A stretch of DNA of 64,000 bases from Camillea tinctor (GCA_022578605.1 MU394051.1:1351664-1415663), one strand, 5' to 3'. Shown: positions 26,920-38,551, counted from the first letter of the stretch. A program made the numbers and translations. The notes: generated by a model not told the origin, from the letters alone.

Positions 26920-27639
26920 GGTTGCTGCTAAGGTGGTGGTTCTGTTAGTGTGGGATTGAAGGGATTCGCAACCGGGACTGTGATGATGAAGTGGGAGCCG
27001 CAGAAACACAATTTTTTGCTTGGGAATTGGAAAAAAAAGGGTTTGTGCCCTCGAAATGCGCTAAGAGAGAGACCTTTCCTTCTAGCAAAGTGGCTTGTCG
27101 AGTTTGCTAGCCGGGACTTATCTTATCGGGGAGTGGCTAGTGCTGTCACTAACGATTATTACCTTAGGTAATACCCGAATAAACTCCATCATCATCATCA
27201 TCCACTGATCACCAGAGCTTCTTAAACCACTTACACCAAACTTCATATCATCTTGCAATACAGCTCTATAGAAAACACCACACTTTGCATCTCACGATAA
27301 TTTATTTTCAAAGTTTTACAGCTTGCTTCTTATTTGATTTTATTTATTTTTATTTTTATTTTTCTGAAAGCTAACATCATCTTGTGACGTACTTACTACA
27401 TATGCAATAACCATCACCTACCTAACTAACCTACTTATCTATCTATCCGCAACTCAGAATACCCCTTTATCCCCCATCCCCCATCCCCCATTCCCCTCCT
27501 CACTCTTGAATTTCACCACCTGACCTTAACACTTTTTATCTCACAATAGTAATAAACCCACTGAAAAGGGAAACAAAATATTCATCAAAAAATCAATGAA
27601 GTAGGAAAGTAAAGGAAGAATACAATAAGATAAAATAAA
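26920..27639. promoter_or_regulatory. shared divergent promoter of RPS16 and SNF8
   Basis: A 720-nt region between two divergent start codons. It contains T-rich tracts (about 27300-27365) and a CCCCCATCC repeat near 27470-27500. Directly before SNF8 is an A-rich leader without ATG. I could not identify a TATA box or a named ribosomal-protein promoter motif with certainty. Confidence 0.5.
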
Positions 27640-28574
27640 ATGTCCCGCAAAGGCGTCGGCCTCGCCGCCTTCGACCGCTCGCGCCTAACCTCGGCGCAGT
27701 TCGCCTCTCACGGGTCCTCGCTGCGGAGCACCAACGCGCAAGCCCTCGAGACGCAGCTGTCCGTGTTCCGGTCGCTGCTGCAGCAGTTCGCGCAGACGCA
27801 CGCGCGCGACATCCGGTCGGACCCGTCGTTCCGGGCGCAGTTCGCGCGCATGTGCGCGGCCATCGGGGTCGACCCCCTGGCCTCGAGCAGCCAGTCCGGC
27901 GCGAGTAGCAGTGGCGGCGGGAGCATCTGGGCCCAGCTGCTGGGCCGCAGCGTCAACGACTTCTACTTCGAGCTCGCCGTGCGCGTCGTCGAGGTCTGCG
28001 GCGCCACCCGCGGCGAGAACGGCGGCCTGATCGGCGTGCGCGAGCTCCGCGATCGCGTCACGCGGGGCCGCATGGAGGGCGCCCCTGAGATTACTGAGTA
28101 AGTGAGCAAAGCAAGCGGAACCTATGGCCCGTAAATATAGATAGATATGTAATGCGTGTTGGAAAAAAGAAGGGTGGGGGGAAGAAGGACTTTCTTGTGT
28201 TTATATGAAATAATAATAATGATAATAATAATAACAATAACAATATCCGCAGGGACGACGTGCTCCGTGCCGTGGGCACGCTGAAGCCTCTGGGTTCCAG
28301 CTACTCCATCATCAAGGTCGGCAACAAGTCGTACATCCGCTCGGTGCCCAAGGAGCTCAACACGGACCAGAGCGCCGTGCTCGAGGCCGCCCAGGTGCTG
28401 GGCTACGTCAGCGTCTCCATGTTGATGATCAACCTGCGTTGGACGAGAGCGCGGGCCCTGACCGCCGTCGAGGACCTCCTGGGCGAGGGCATGCTGTGGG
28501 TCGACAAGCAGGCCGACGAGTGGGAGTATTGGAGCCCCGGATTCATGATGGACGCTGCGACAACTGGAACGTGA
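27640..28574 (+). CDS. SNF8: ESCRT-II subunit SNF8/VPS22 (EAP30)
   Basis: Two exons, 27640-28097 and 28253-28574, with a 155-nt GTAAGT/CGCAG intron, encode 259 residues; the family is about 230-260. The protein is a core subunit of ESCRT-II, which sorts ubiquitinated cargo into multivesicular endosomes together with VPS36 and VPS25. The N-terminus MSRKGVGLAAFDRSR is typical and is followed by a helical region (about 35-75). A Ser/Gly-rich insert (about 81-95) precedes the first winged helix (FYFELAVRVVEVC). The second winged helix follows the intron (SYSIIKVGNKSYIRSVPKEL; GYVSVSMLMINLRW). Codons are very GC-ending throughout, unlike the neighbouring genes. Its 3' end converges on FMP27. Confidence 0.95.
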
Positions 28575-29701
28575 AATGGAGGCCCCGTACCTAGTCTTCC
28601 CTCAACAATTATTCGTCCCACTAGAATGCGTTTGAGCTAAGATTTAGAATGTCTTGGGGTCTGTGAGGAATTTATACGAGTGCAGACACGAATTTTTTTG
28701 CAGACGTTCCCCTCCATTCTCACCAATATGAGAAGACTCGAACCGAGGACACATTTGCTCTTCGCACACCCTGTGTGTAACGCATCACGTCGGTGTAGTT
28801 GGATGAGACACCGAGAACTACTTTAGCTGTGCGTGAGCTAATGCTATTCATGTCAAGATCCTGTAAAATCAGCAGTCGATAGCAAGTCACGCCAGAATCA
28901 GGAGCATAGGGATTGTGAAGACATTTCAACCTTCGGTCATATGTTGGTTATGGGTACTGCGAGATGGGAATTTAGAGTGATGGCAACAGAAACGCAGCAA
29001 GACGTAAACAGGACTACAGAGACAACCCTTCCAGCTCCGAACTTCGCCGCACCATGAACTGAAAAATAAGATAGAAACATTTGTTATAAACGTATCATTT
29101 TATCTACCTGCTTGACTAACTACATTCATACTGGAATTATCTATTGTGCTACCGTGACTCTATTCTATCCATGATTCTAAACCGTTACATCGCCCTTCCC
29201 CTTTCACCGTCAAATTGCATGCTTGCTTTTCCCATTCTCTTTTCCCTCTGAACAATAATAAGCAACGACGAAAGAAAAAAGAAGACGTATATATAGACCA
29301 TGGGCCACATGTCCTATGTTGTCCTAGCTTTTTGACCTAGATCGTGATTAATGGCAATAAAAAAACATCGCCCCAACTAATTGAGGGCGAGGAAGAGAGA
29401 AAATAAGAAAACACAACACAGCGTAAGAGCACCCGCAGTGGATCTAAAATAAAGTCAGAGAAGTAGAAACGAATTATAAACAACTAATATCTTATCCAGA
29501 ATGAATTTCTACCTGCTTTATCCATGCAGGGATGACCATGCCTCCAAACAATGTAATGGCCATAATAGGCCCAACCTGTATATAATGATTCCACCATCCC
29601 CAACTCCATCGCCTATATGAATCGACAGCTTAGCGGGGCTCCGCCACTTCTTGTCGATTAATTATGATTAGACACTAGTTGTATAGATCAACCGACTGTC
29701 T
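28575..29701. other. intergenic between SNF8 and FMP27
   Basis: This 1.1-kb region holds the 3' ends of convergent SNF8 and FMP27. On the minus strand at about 29520-29620 is a short Trp-rich, membrane-like open stretch (WSWGWWNHYIQVGPIMAI) behind an acceptor-like ATATAG. However, the other two frames of the same strand look equally plausible and no first exon is visible, so I do not call a gene. Nothing else is recognisable. Confidence 0.4.
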
Positions 29702-32700
29702 TTAACAGTCCGAACGGCTCGGACTTCTATCTCTATAGTGCTCCTCTTCATCCCCCTGGACACTTCTGGCGTCACTTGCTGCTCTACCCTTTCGCTTACC
29801 CCCAAATGCGCTAAGCTTTCCCTTGAAAAACCCTCCTCCTCCTCCGCCTGTTGCTGCTCCTCCACCACCACCACCACTACCTGATGCTTTCCGTCTATCC
29901 GGATTATCATCAGCGGGGCCAGCGCTGGTAGCGGGTCTCAAAAGGCTGAAGGCGCTGACGCTATTGCTGCTGCTGGACTTGGGCCGGTTTATGTCAGCTC
30001 CGAGGCCTGTCTGGGGGCGATCTGTTGGCGCCATCTTTAGGAACCCCGGTATAGGTGGTCTGCCTGGGTGAGTAGCTTCATCGCCGTTTGCTGCTTGACG
30101 ATTGGAAGACCGTGAGGACATGATGCTCGAGCCCCGACTGCTCGGTCGTTGTGGTGCAAGAATACTAGCCCCCGAGCTTTGAATGCTTCTCGGAGGTGAG
30201 CGGGAAAAGTCAACTGGGCTTGTTCCGAACATGCTCGACGAGTCATCGCTATTGTCGCCGCTGTTGGACAAGGATGGCGTTGCCAGTAGACTGCTATTAT
30301 TTGCCAGTTCGCGAAGCTTATTCTGCTGTGCCACATTCGGCCTCAGTTTGAATTTGTTACCGATGATAGCGCCGGTGTGGGAAATAAGCGCCTTAATGAC
30401 GCGGGACTTAAAGGCCAAAGCTAGATCGAGGTTGGACCAAGTCTTGTTGCGGTACTCAATTGTCGGTAGCCTAAAGACGAAATCGTGGACATCCTCAAGA
30501 TTGCGATCTCCTTTGCCTTTGTAGCTTAGACAAAGAACAACAGACGGTAGCTTAATGTAGGCAAATGTCACGTAGTTTGAAGCACGAGTGATCATCTTCG
30601 TTAGGTCGTCAGAAGGTTTGTCGTCGGAGTTGCCTGGCTTCCGAGAAATGGCAAAGCGGGTGCCCTTCTTGTTATCGGTAGTGGTTGTCGAGACTGATGT
30701 AGCTGCTCGACCAACACCGGGTCGAGGTGTAGTTGGTCGAAGGTTTTCATTCGACGATTTTTTGGTTACCGTCTTAGAGCCAAAGAATCTAAATACAGAG
30801 CTGCCTTCGCCTGAGTTGACATTGATGGTTTGCGATCTTTGGGGGCTTTCCCCTGGGCTACGTGAGTCAATATTTAGGGTAGGTCGAAGACGAAGCTCCA
30901 AGGATGCACCGCGGGGGGTGAATGGCGGAGCTTGGTCAGAGGACGAGGAACCTAGTCTTCCGGATCCAGATTCTTCGGGCATATCATCCTCTCTATCACC
31001 AGGAGTGGCTGACTCGTTCTGGCCATCGGTCTCGCTCGGGTTTTCTTCATCCATTCCAGGGAAGATGTATTCAAATAATTTCATTCCCACCTCATGTTCC
31101 AGTTGGACCTTCATCGGGAACAGCGTGACCTCGAAGTGGTCCATTACCGGTATACCAGCAATAGCTTCTAGCATGTGCCAGTACACACGGATCATATGTT
31201 TGCCATCTAGGTCTGTAGCATGCCCCTTTTCATCTTCGAAGTATGGAGCAACCATTTCTGGATAGATCGCATCCCGCATGAGATTCAGGCCAAGAACCTT
31301 GCCTACTTGCATCAAGTTGATATGTGAACCATCGGAATTATCCGTTCGATCGTATTCAACGTCCTTCAGTTGCAATTCGACTAAGGGCTCGTTGTTGTCT
31401 CGGATGAGGTGCCAAACGATATCTTTCGCTGCGATGGTCCATTTCAACAAGGCGCTACTTTGAGAACCACTGTCGTATTTCCGTTGCGACGTTGTGATGG
31501 CCTTCATCATGAAGAATAATTCATCTTCACATGCCGCAAGGTCCCTCTCCAACAACAGCCTATCTTCCCACCCTTGCCTATCAAGGTATTTTGAGTGTAT
31601 TTGGAAGTGACTCTTGATCTCTTCAAGCTGTCGAATCCGTTCTTGTAATCTAGTGACCATCTCGGGAATTCCTCTGAGGTCGCTGAAGTCTGATGCCAAC
31701 ATGATCTTTTCCAACCTCTCGTTTCTTGTCTTTTCTAAGGGTTCACTATACAGGAGAAGATCGAGAATTATAACGTACACCGCATAGTACTGAGACGAGT
31801 TACAGAGAGCCCGGGCCTGAGGGAATTCTACCCAAAGGTTGTCGGTCCTGGTTTCTGTGTTGTCTGCCGAGAGGCTAGCAGTATCGGTATCGTTTACTTC
31901 ATCGTTGTACTTCAAACGTAGTGTGTTGAATTTGTCGTATCTCAACAAGGCCGAGGTCTTTTGCACCACTCGTTTGAAACCAAACGGATCAGACTGGAAA
32001 TCGTACATCACTTCCATAGGCACCCAGGGTGGCCAAGAAGAGCCCGATGGTGTTCCGTAGGTATTACCGGAGTACATGGATAGAAGCTGACCAGAAAACC
32101 ATTTTTGGTGTGTGATGAAAAACTGTGCGCTGTCCATTCTGAGCAAGAAGCGTCTCTGAACCAGACCACTGACAGTATCAGATATTCTGGCCTTCTCCAT
32201 AACTTCAACCACCTTCAGTTCCATACCCTTCGCTGTGACGAGGACAACATGCTTCTTGTTCTTCTCGCTTTGGAGCTGGATCTGTGGCGCGATCAAACGA
32301 ACATGGTAGCTGCTTTGCGGAGCAAACTCCTCAGCAATACCACTAGTAATATCTTCCATGTTCGCGTTGATAACGCCCTCAGACATAGTTGGTTCATCGT
32401 CATTGACATACTTCCTACCATCCTTCAGGATCTGTTTGATACGGTACTCGATATCAGCGTTGGTGTCTTGAGTTTTGTCGTCGATGCTTGGAGCAGAAGA
32501 GTCGGGTGCAGTAGGAGGCGTGTTGTTCGGCTTGCTATTCTGCTTCGCTCTTGCTTGTTCCTCGACGATGTCTAGGATAAACTTGACGGCAGGGCGAGAC
32601 AAATAGTAGACAAAACCTCTGCGCTGACTAACTTGATGGCTGTACCGGAGGATGATGTTCCGGAGCAAATTGTTCCACTTCAACTGCATGTTGTGGACGA

Positions 32701-35700
32701 CGAATCTGTTCTTAAAGTCGCTCGCAAATTCCGCGCCTGACGGTATTTTATCACCCATGTCAATCCATTCGTCAGACTCATCATCCGGCCGGGTTTGGTC
32801 ACCCTCTGTGGTCTTGAGTGCCATACGTTGCAGCATACTCTCTAGGAACGTCCGCTTGTCATGTAGGACGTTGGTATGTTTGTTGAGAGTTTCGTATTCT
32901 GCTTTGATATCGGGATCTTTGCCGTCACTTCGTATCATACGCAACTCCGCTTCCCCGACATTGCGTATGTTTGTGGCGATCTGAGTTTCAAGCTCATCTA
33001 GTCGAGTTTGAATAAGCTGTGACTGTACCCTCCTAGGGTCGTCATCTTGGCTCATTATGCAGAGGTGGGTGGGCTCGTCGCCGAAAGGACTTGTGCGGTC
33101 CGGATCTCCATCGATAGTACCACCAATGTCGGTCTGCCTAAAATAAGTGACTCGAGGAGCAAATACCAAGGGAAGGATCTTTGTGTCTGGGTTGGATCCC
33201 GCTGGTAGGATCCAATCTAGCTCAACGAAATCATCCATATCAATCCAACTGAAGTCATTATCTGGTATTGTGAAGTTAGACAAATCAGCTCCGTCGTCTT
33301 CTTGTTGGTTCATCAACGTCGAAATTGAATTTTTCGTAATTGCTTCCGTCGATGTGTCCTTGATACTAGCAGAAACGGCACGCACATCCGCAGACAGAAG
33401 ATCGAGTTGGGCAGCATGAATTTTCATCCCCGTGGTCCTGCCATCAGTGTCGCGCCCGCGGTCTTGTGTATTGAACTCTTCCCGGCGCATATGGATATCA
33501 AGCATAAAGCTGTCAAACCTGACTTTGATACCCGTGGCTGAAACCGAGTTTTCGGCGAAATCTTCTGCATCTTTATGCTTGTAAATGTGACTAAGGAAGA
33601 GCGGCGCAAAGAGGAGATTAAATTTGATGGTACCCAAATGTCTTCCAAACTTCTTGCTGTTCTGTTCCCTGCTAGGCCAGAGGGGACCTTGACGTACTGG
33701 CAAGGACATGGGGCCACTGAATAATGACCACACATTGAAGAAATGGGTGAAAAACCGAGGTGTCAGATGCACAGTGTTGTAGCTCTTGGATATGTGAGGT
33801 TCAGAAGAAGACCAATCACAATCGGCTGGAGCTCTGACAGCAATAGAGAGATGTATATGCTCGCTTCTGAAACCCCGGAACGCATCGTACGGCAGGGAAT
33901 CGTCTTGCGGTTTCGCGTACTGAGGAGATTTTAGAACAATATCGTAATGTGGCCTGAAATCAAAGTTCCGCTTGTTGCCCTCGATAGCCTGTTCAAAGAC
34001 AAGCCCTGCCATCCACTGAACACCTCCAGACAATTTCATGACCACTTTCTTGAATGCTGCACTAGACTTATAGCTGCTTTCGCTAGCCATGCTTTCGTTC
34101 TCGCCAATGCCACGCGCTGCTTCTCTGACCTGGTGGCTATAATCTGGAATAGCAAGGACATATTCGTCACTGTCAACGGTTATGAGTTTCGTCGGATCGT
34201 CCTCAGTGTGAATGTTTAGTCTAACGTTATTTCGCCAGCACATTAAGAAACCAGCGCCGTTGCCAGTGACCTGGTAGGGATCTCGCGTGCCTTTCAGAGC
34301 AAAGTGCACATCGCCACCTCCTTTCCATGCGACACGTATCCGTGAATGGAAATTAAGTCTAATTTTATCCCAGAAACCAACACGCTCGGAGGGATCTAAC
34401 TGTGGTTTTGTAAACGATTCGATAATAATCATCATGTCTTGTATAGCTGGTTGGAATGAAGGACACCAGGTAATTCTGGTAGGATAAGCAGTATTCATAT
34501 CAACTTGCATATCTGAAAATGATTTGACAGGTCCAACGGTACGACGAACATCGATGGCAAAGCTCCCATTAGGCATGCCAGGCTCTACGACAGTCGGAGG
34601 CGTGATCTGGACTCGTATCTTCCGTGTTGACTCGATACCACGGTACTCTTCTGCAATGACGAAGTCTGTCTTGAGAGATAACGCCGGCAACTTCGAAGAT
34701 TGGCCAGGCTTGATAGCAGGAACATGGAGGAAAGGTAATGGGTAGTCTCGAAGACTCACTCTCGCTTCGCTCATATTAATCTGGACACTCATCGGCACAA
34801 GGAGAGCATATTTCATATCCCGGGGCATCCCTTTGCCAACTTTATGCAGGAAGTCGGGTAACTTTGACATGGGGAAAGATGGTTTATCGATCAGAATGTG
34901 CAGATCCGTAATGACTGTTCCCATCAATGCTGGTCGCTGTGGTACCTCGAGGATCTTCTCGGTGTCCTCCAAATCATCCGGGAGATGATCAGGCCCCCAG
35001 AAAAGACCACGCAGCTCCTTCATCCCGTTCCTCGCCATAAGATAATGACGATCAATACGTCTCTTCCAGCTCTGGGCGTTATGCTCATGCAACTTTGTCC
35101 TAGCTTCCTGGATTGAAACCTGTGCATGGCCACTCATACCACGAATGTTTTCCGGGTCATAACGAGGGTTTCTCCCACGAGGGTCCTCGCTATGCGAGCG
35201 CTCGCCCCGGCCTTCTTGCGTCATCCTGTCTTCACTTCTGCTGCGTCCCCATGCGCTGGTGTTCGCACCTCGTCCTCTAGTCATTGCCGAACGGTTGCGC
35301 AACCGGCTAGTCTCTCTCCTGATTTCCTCTTCGTGTATTTTCTTTACCTTGACACGATAAGCCTCTTCACGCGCGAGCCGTTGTAACTGCTCGACGCGGC
35401 CTGCTCGGTATATCATGCCTAGCTTCCACTCAAATGCGCCATCCTCCAGTTCAAATAGAAGGGTGCGGGTTCTCAAGGAAACCTTTGGTACATTTTTCGG
35501 ACCTTCTGGTCCTTTGTCAAGGATATACTCATTGGTCCCCGTCTGAAATCGGTGATGAAGCTGCTGGGTGGCCTTGATGACGTTCGTCACATTTTCCGTA
35601 ATTTGACTGATGATAAGTTCGTGTGGCACCGCGATTCTCATAGCTTCTGTTACAATATCAAACATCTTGTCGTGCTGGATACCTCCGGTCGACATCTTTC

Positions 35701-38551
35701 TCCGGGACTTACGATAGTCCAAGCGAAGCGACTTGATACTGGCTATCCGGGCCCAGACTCCTTGCATTCTCGGAGCACCACCATACAGGCGCACTAGTTT
35801 CGAGAAGAAGAACGGTGGCGACCATCGGTGGCGACCAGCTTCTATACCGTATACTTGCAGCATTAGAGGAGGGTCATCTGGCATTTCCGCCTTGATCTGG
35901 ATCAGGGCAGCTTTGAAATCCACCGTCACCTGCTCCCTAGGGGGCTGAGATAAGAAATCCATCTGGCCAGTGGCGGGTGACCCAGGCGACATAATTGGAG
36001 GAGACAAATGGTCGACTTTTGGGCTTGCCGGTGTTGGCGGCGGTTGCTCGGGTCCCCGCATGAATGCTCTTCGTATCACCATGATAGCTACCCCGACGGA
36101 ATAATGCCGGAAAAGAGAGTATTGGACAAGGAGAGTCCGTAAGTGAGAGTGGACGTGTAGAATCGGGCTATGCGCATCACTGTGTGTCGAGAGAGCGATC
36201 TCAAAACGAGGCATGTGAATGAATGGCTCAACCTCCCACTTCTCAGGGGCTTCGATAATGAATGCCTCAAGGCCACGTAAGTGAATGGCAACTCTTCGCC
36301 CATCACCATAGTTCTGAGGTTTTTTGCGTGGGGAAATTGGCGAGGAAATTGAATTCAAGAAATCGGCATCGGGGATGAAGGACCGACTCGCTCCTCGTCG
36401 CCTCGAAGATGGTCGCGCCCTCAAGACATCCAACCTTTGCGCACGGTATTCTGTTGACCATGAGTCAACCTGGAGCACAACACCACGGGTGGTAGTCGGG
36501 AAATCATCGTCAACACCAGTGATCTCCACACTGAAATCATCAACTTGGACTGAAAAATGGAGGAGCCACTGTGGTAGAGCCCGCAACACGTTCTTCGACT
36601 TTGGCGTTTTTGATGCCGCCCGCTTGTCAGGCTCCACCTTGAGCCTGAGTTGACGAACTATTTCACGTAAACCCTTTGTTATCTCAGGCCGAGTCATGCG
36701 CATTGCAAAGGTTTGAAGGTGACCATTCGCAACAACATGGACATCCGGGGTCGCTGAGAGTTGAATCTTCAAATCAAAAGACTCGGTATCGATGAGATCA
36801 AAGCGGCTGCCTTGTGTAGTCTGGTAGTAAAGATGATGGGTCTGTACCCGCATAGATGATGCTAGAGAGTAGTGTAAGTCTTCCACGGCAGAGTGAAATG
36901 ATTCAACGTCGAGGGAAATCGACGAAATAGAGGAGATAATTAAATCATAATCATCAGGGTCATTGGTCTTTTCTACGGGGGGCAGCGCTATCCTGAGGAC
37001 AGGCTCATGCATGGAAAATTTGATGTTAGCTTTAGGAAGCAGCCGCGAGATGAGCATATGTCTCTGCTGCGTGTGTGCCTTGGGTGGCTTCGGGCGAGGT
37101 CGAAGAAGTGCGAGGAGCACCGGTAGGTGTTTCGGGTCCAAATCCACCGACGGAGAGGTGACAACGGAGTTTGCGAAGAGAATGTTGGCATTTCTCTCCT
37201 CGGGGCTCCCGGAATTAGATAATTCCACAGTTTTTGAAGGCAACGTAGTCTTAACAGTGGTTGTAGCCATAGGTATATACACAACCCGGTCTGGCTTGCC
37301 ATGGCCGTCGTCAAGCCCTACGGATATCGACAGGGCTGCCGCAAGAGCCTCGTGCGCAATATCCTTGGAAGGAAAATACATGCGGTGCGCAGGTGACTTG
37401 GGATCCAAGCGATGCAGATCGATACCAACTTCTTTCATCGACGCACTCAGGAGCAAAGGTGACCCCGACGATCGTATCGCATGCATCTTCTTGGTGAGGC
37501 TCACGAAACTCACAGCGAACTGAACCTCCTTAATTCCTCGGAGGATCGAACTCACAAATTCTTTAGAGTCGGACACGGCCTGCATCAGATCTTGGTCCGT
37601 ACTGCCGGGCTTGTCGATTTCCTGTGCAACTTTGTCGACTAATATCTCGATCGACTCAGCTTGCGTAAAGGCACTTGCACTTGCGTGCTGTCGCTTAAAT
37701 CCCTGGAAACGCTCGACACAGGCCAGCACATCATCATAAGGAATGTGGACTCGGCCGAACTTCAAGGCTATAGCCGCATCTCGGAGACCATCTAGGTTCT
37801 CATACAGGAAGCCGTGGACATTAAGGGTTGCCGTGTCAAGGATCTCGATAGATTCCCCGCCCTTGGCAGTGAAAAGGATACTACGTAAAGTCGTGATCCA
37901 CTCCGCAGGCTGCATCTGACGCCCTTTATCGGCCTTGGACTGGAAGAAGTATCGTGTATGATCAACTATACGGTGGCGGGTATCTAGAGCGAGCGTAAAG
38001 CTGCCGACTTGGACTTTCCCGACATCCACTATGTTCACCGTCGAGTCGGTCGCGACAACATCGACCATGCGTAGCCAACGGACATTCCGATGTAGTTTCT
38101 TCAAATTTTCTTTTAACTTTGTCAATTGTTGCCATGATGCACTCCGAGCTGCCTCAAGCGTGACCTTCTCCGGCAAGGGCTTTTCCGGCACAGCCTTGGC
38201 TTGTGTGTCCCGCTCTTCCATGCCCTTCGCATCACCGTTCTCATGAGGCTCGGTCACATTTCGCTTCTGTCCTTCTAGTTCTTTCATATCCACGGTCACG
38301 GCAAGCTCGCTAACGACAATGCTGAGCCATGTCGGCTGGGAGAAAGTCGGACGGTGGAGGTTAAGTCCGAGGCCCCGGATCTCGATTTTGAGGCCATCTT
38401 TCGGGGTGTAGGCTAAGCGTCGCAGGGAAAAGTAGCCGACTCGCTGTATCGAGATGCCGGTGAGGATGCGAAGGACGGCAAATAGGACGAAGGACGAGAG
38501 GTAGAGAAGCACGACTATGCCGAGGAGGAAAGTCGGGTTAAGTAGAGCCAT
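29702..38551 (-). CDS. FMP27: FMP27/Hobbit/SABRE-family bridge-like lipid transfer protein (BLTP2-like)
   Basis: One uninterrupted frame of 2949 residues. The family forms long hydrophobic grooves that carry lipids between the ER and the plasma membrane. Residues about 8-31 form an N-terminal membrane anchor, followed by the conserved start of the groove (SLRRLAYTPKDGLKIEIRGL). The diagnostic GFWDK motif lies near residue 1391 and the WPPW motif near residue 2170, the two landmarks of the Fmp27 domains. A basic low-complexity insert (about 1060-1130) and a Ser/Gly-rich tail with a basic end (KGKLSAFGGKRKGR) are disordered. The ATG sits in a near-ideal fungal context (CCGCCATGG). For a gene of 8.85 kb the lack of any intron is notable. 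It shares orientation with the next gene upstream. Confidence 0.95.
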   Translation of the reverse strand: MALLNPTFLLGIVVLLYLSSFVLFAVLRILTGISIQRVGYFSLRRLAYTPKDGLKIEIRGLGLNLHRPTFSQPTWLSIVVSELAVTVDMKELEGQKRNVTEPHENGDAKGMEERDTQAKAVPEKPLPEKVTLEAARSASWQQLTKLKENLKKLHRNVRWLRMVDVVATDSTVNIVDVGKVQVGSFTLALDTRHRIVDHTRYFFQSKADKGRQMQPAEWITTLRSILFTAKGGESIEILDTATLNVHGFLYENLDGLRDAAIALKFGRVHIPYDDVLACVERFQGFKRQHASASAFTQAESIEILVDKVAQEIDKPGSTDQDLMQAVSDSKEFVSSILRGIKEVQFAVSFVSLTKKMHAIRSSGSPLLLSASMKEVGIDLHRLDPKSPAHRMYFPSKDIAHEALAAALSISVGLDDGHGKPDRVVYIPMATTTVKTTLPSKTVELSNSGSPEERNANILFANSVVTSPSVDLDPKHLPVLLALLRPRPKPPKAHTQQRHMLISRLLPKANIKFSMHEPVLRIALPPVEKTNDPDDYDLIISSISSISLDVESFHSAVEDLHYSLASSMRVQTHHLYYQTTQGSRFDLIDTESFDLKIQLSATPDVHVVANGHLQTFAMRMTRPEITKGLREIVRQLRLKVEPDKRAASKTPKSKNVLRALPQWLLHFSVQVDDFSVEITGVDDDFPTTTRGVVLQVDSWSTEYRAQRLDVLRARPSSRRRGASRSFIPDADFLNSISSPISPRKKPQNYGDGRRVAIHLRGLEAFIIEAPEKWEVEPFIHMPRFEIALSTHSDAHSPILHVHSHLRTLLVQYSLFRHYSVGVAIMVIRRAFMRGPEQPPPTPASPKVDHLSPPIMSPGSPATGQMDFLSQPPREQVTVDFKAALIQIKAEMPDDPPLMLQVYGIEAGRHRWSPPFFFSKLVRLYGGAPRMQGVWARIASIKSLRLDYRKSRRKMSTGGIQHDKMFDIVTEAMRIAVPHELIISQITENVTNVIKATQQLHHRFQTGTNEYILDKGPEGPKNVPKVSLRTRTLLFELEDGAFEWKLGMIYRAGRVEQLQRLAREEAYRVKVKKIHEEEIRRETSRLRNRSAMTRGRGANTSAWGRSRSEDRMTQEGRGERSHSEDPRGRNPRYDPENIRGMSGHAQVSIQEARTKLHEHNAQSWKRRIDRHYLMARNGMKELRGLFWGPDHLPDDLEDTEKILEVPQRPALMGTVITDLHILIDKPSFPMSKLPDFLHKVGKGMPRDMKYALLVPMSVQINMSEARVSLRDYPLPFLHVPAIKPGQSSKLPALSLKTDFVIAEEYRGIESTRKIRVQITPPTVVEPGMPNGSFAIDVRRTVGPVKSFSDMQVDMNTAYPTRITWCPSFQPAIQDMMIIIESFTKPQLDPSERVGFWDKIRLNFHSRIRVAWKGGGDVHFALKGTRDPYQVTGNGAGFLMCWRNNVRLNIHTEDDPTKLITVDSDEYVLAIPDYSHQVREAARGIGENESMASESSYKSSAAFKKVVMKLSGGVQWMAGLVFEQAIEGNKRNFDFRPHYDIVLKSPQYAKPQDDSLPYDAFRGFRSEHIHLSIAVRAPADCDWSSSEPHISKSYNTVHLTPRFFTHFFNVWSLFSGPMSLPVRQGPLWPSREQNSKKFGRHLGTIKFNLLFAPLFLSHIYKHKDAEDFAENSVSATGIKVRFDSFMLDIHMRREEFNTQDRGRDTDGRTTGMKIHAAQLDLLSADVRAVSASIKDTSTEAITKNSISTLMNQQEDDGADLSNFTIPDNDFSWIDMDDFVELDWILPAGSNPDTKILPLVFAPRVTYFRQTDIGGTIDGDPDRTSPFGDEPTHLCIMSQDDDPRRVQSQLIQTRLDELETQIATNIRNVGEAELRMIRSDGKDPDIKAEYETLNKHTNVLHDKRTFLESMLQRMALKTTEGDQTRPDDESDEWIDMGDKIPSGAEFASDFKNRFVVHNMQLKWNNLLRNIILRYSHQVSQRRGFVYYLSRPAVKFILDIVEEQARAKQNSKPNNTPPTAPDSSAPSIDDKTQDTNADIEYRIKQILKDGRKYVNDDEPTMSEGVINANMEDITSGIAEEFAPQSSYHVRLIAPQIQLQSEKNKKHVVLVTAKGMELKVVEVMEKARISDTVSGLVQRRFLLRMDSAQFFITHQKWFSGQLLSMYSGNTYGTPSGSSWPPWVPMEVMYDFQSDPFGFKRVVQKTSALLRYDKFNTLRLKYNDEVNDTDTASLSADNTETRTDNLWVEFPQARALCNSSQYYAVYVIILDLLLYSEPLEKTRNERLEKIMLASDFSDLRGIPEMVTRLQERIRQLEEIKSHFQIHSKYLDRQGWEDRLLLERDLAACEDELFFMMKAITTSQRKYDSGSQSSALLKWTIAAKDIVWHLIRDNNEPLVELQLKDVEYDRTDNSDGSHINLMQVGKVLGLNLMRDAIYPEMVAPYFEDEKGHATDLDGKHMIRVYWHMLEAIAGIPVMDHFEVTLFPMKVQLEHEVGMKLFEYIFPGMDEENPSETDGQNESATPGDREDDMPEESGSGRLGSSSSDQAPPFTPRGASLELRLRPTLNIDSRSPGESPQRSQTINVNSGEGSSVFRFFGSKTVTKKSSNENLRPTTPRPGVGRAATSVSTTTTDNKKGTRFAISRKPGNSDDKPSDDLTKMITRASNYVTFAYIKLPSVVLCLSYKGKGDRNLEDVHDFVFRLPTIEYRNKTWSNLDLALAFKSRVIKALISHTGAIIGNKFKLRPNVAQQNKLRELANNSSLLATPSLSNSGDNSDDSSSMFGTSPVDFSRSPPRSIQSSGASILAPQRPSSRGSSIMSSRSSNRQAANGDEATHPGRPPIPGFLKMAPTDRPQTGLGADINRPKSSSSNSVSAFSLLRPATSAGPADDNPDRRKASGSGGGGGGAATGGGGGGFFKGKLSAFGGKRKGRAASDARSVQGDEEEHYRDRSPSRSDC

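Noticed and set aside
28720..28830. Second tRNA-like sequence (CGGTTCGAGTC on the minus strand, GGTGTAGTTGG on the plus strand)
   Set aside because: The two boxes lie in opposite orientations and no cloverleaf can be drawn. A worn tRNA-derived repeat is possible but unsupported.
29520..29620. Trp-rich membrane-like exon on the minus strand downstream of FMP27
   Set aside because: All three frames look similarly protein-like, no first exon is available between it and the FMP27 stop, and the following intron would be unusually long.
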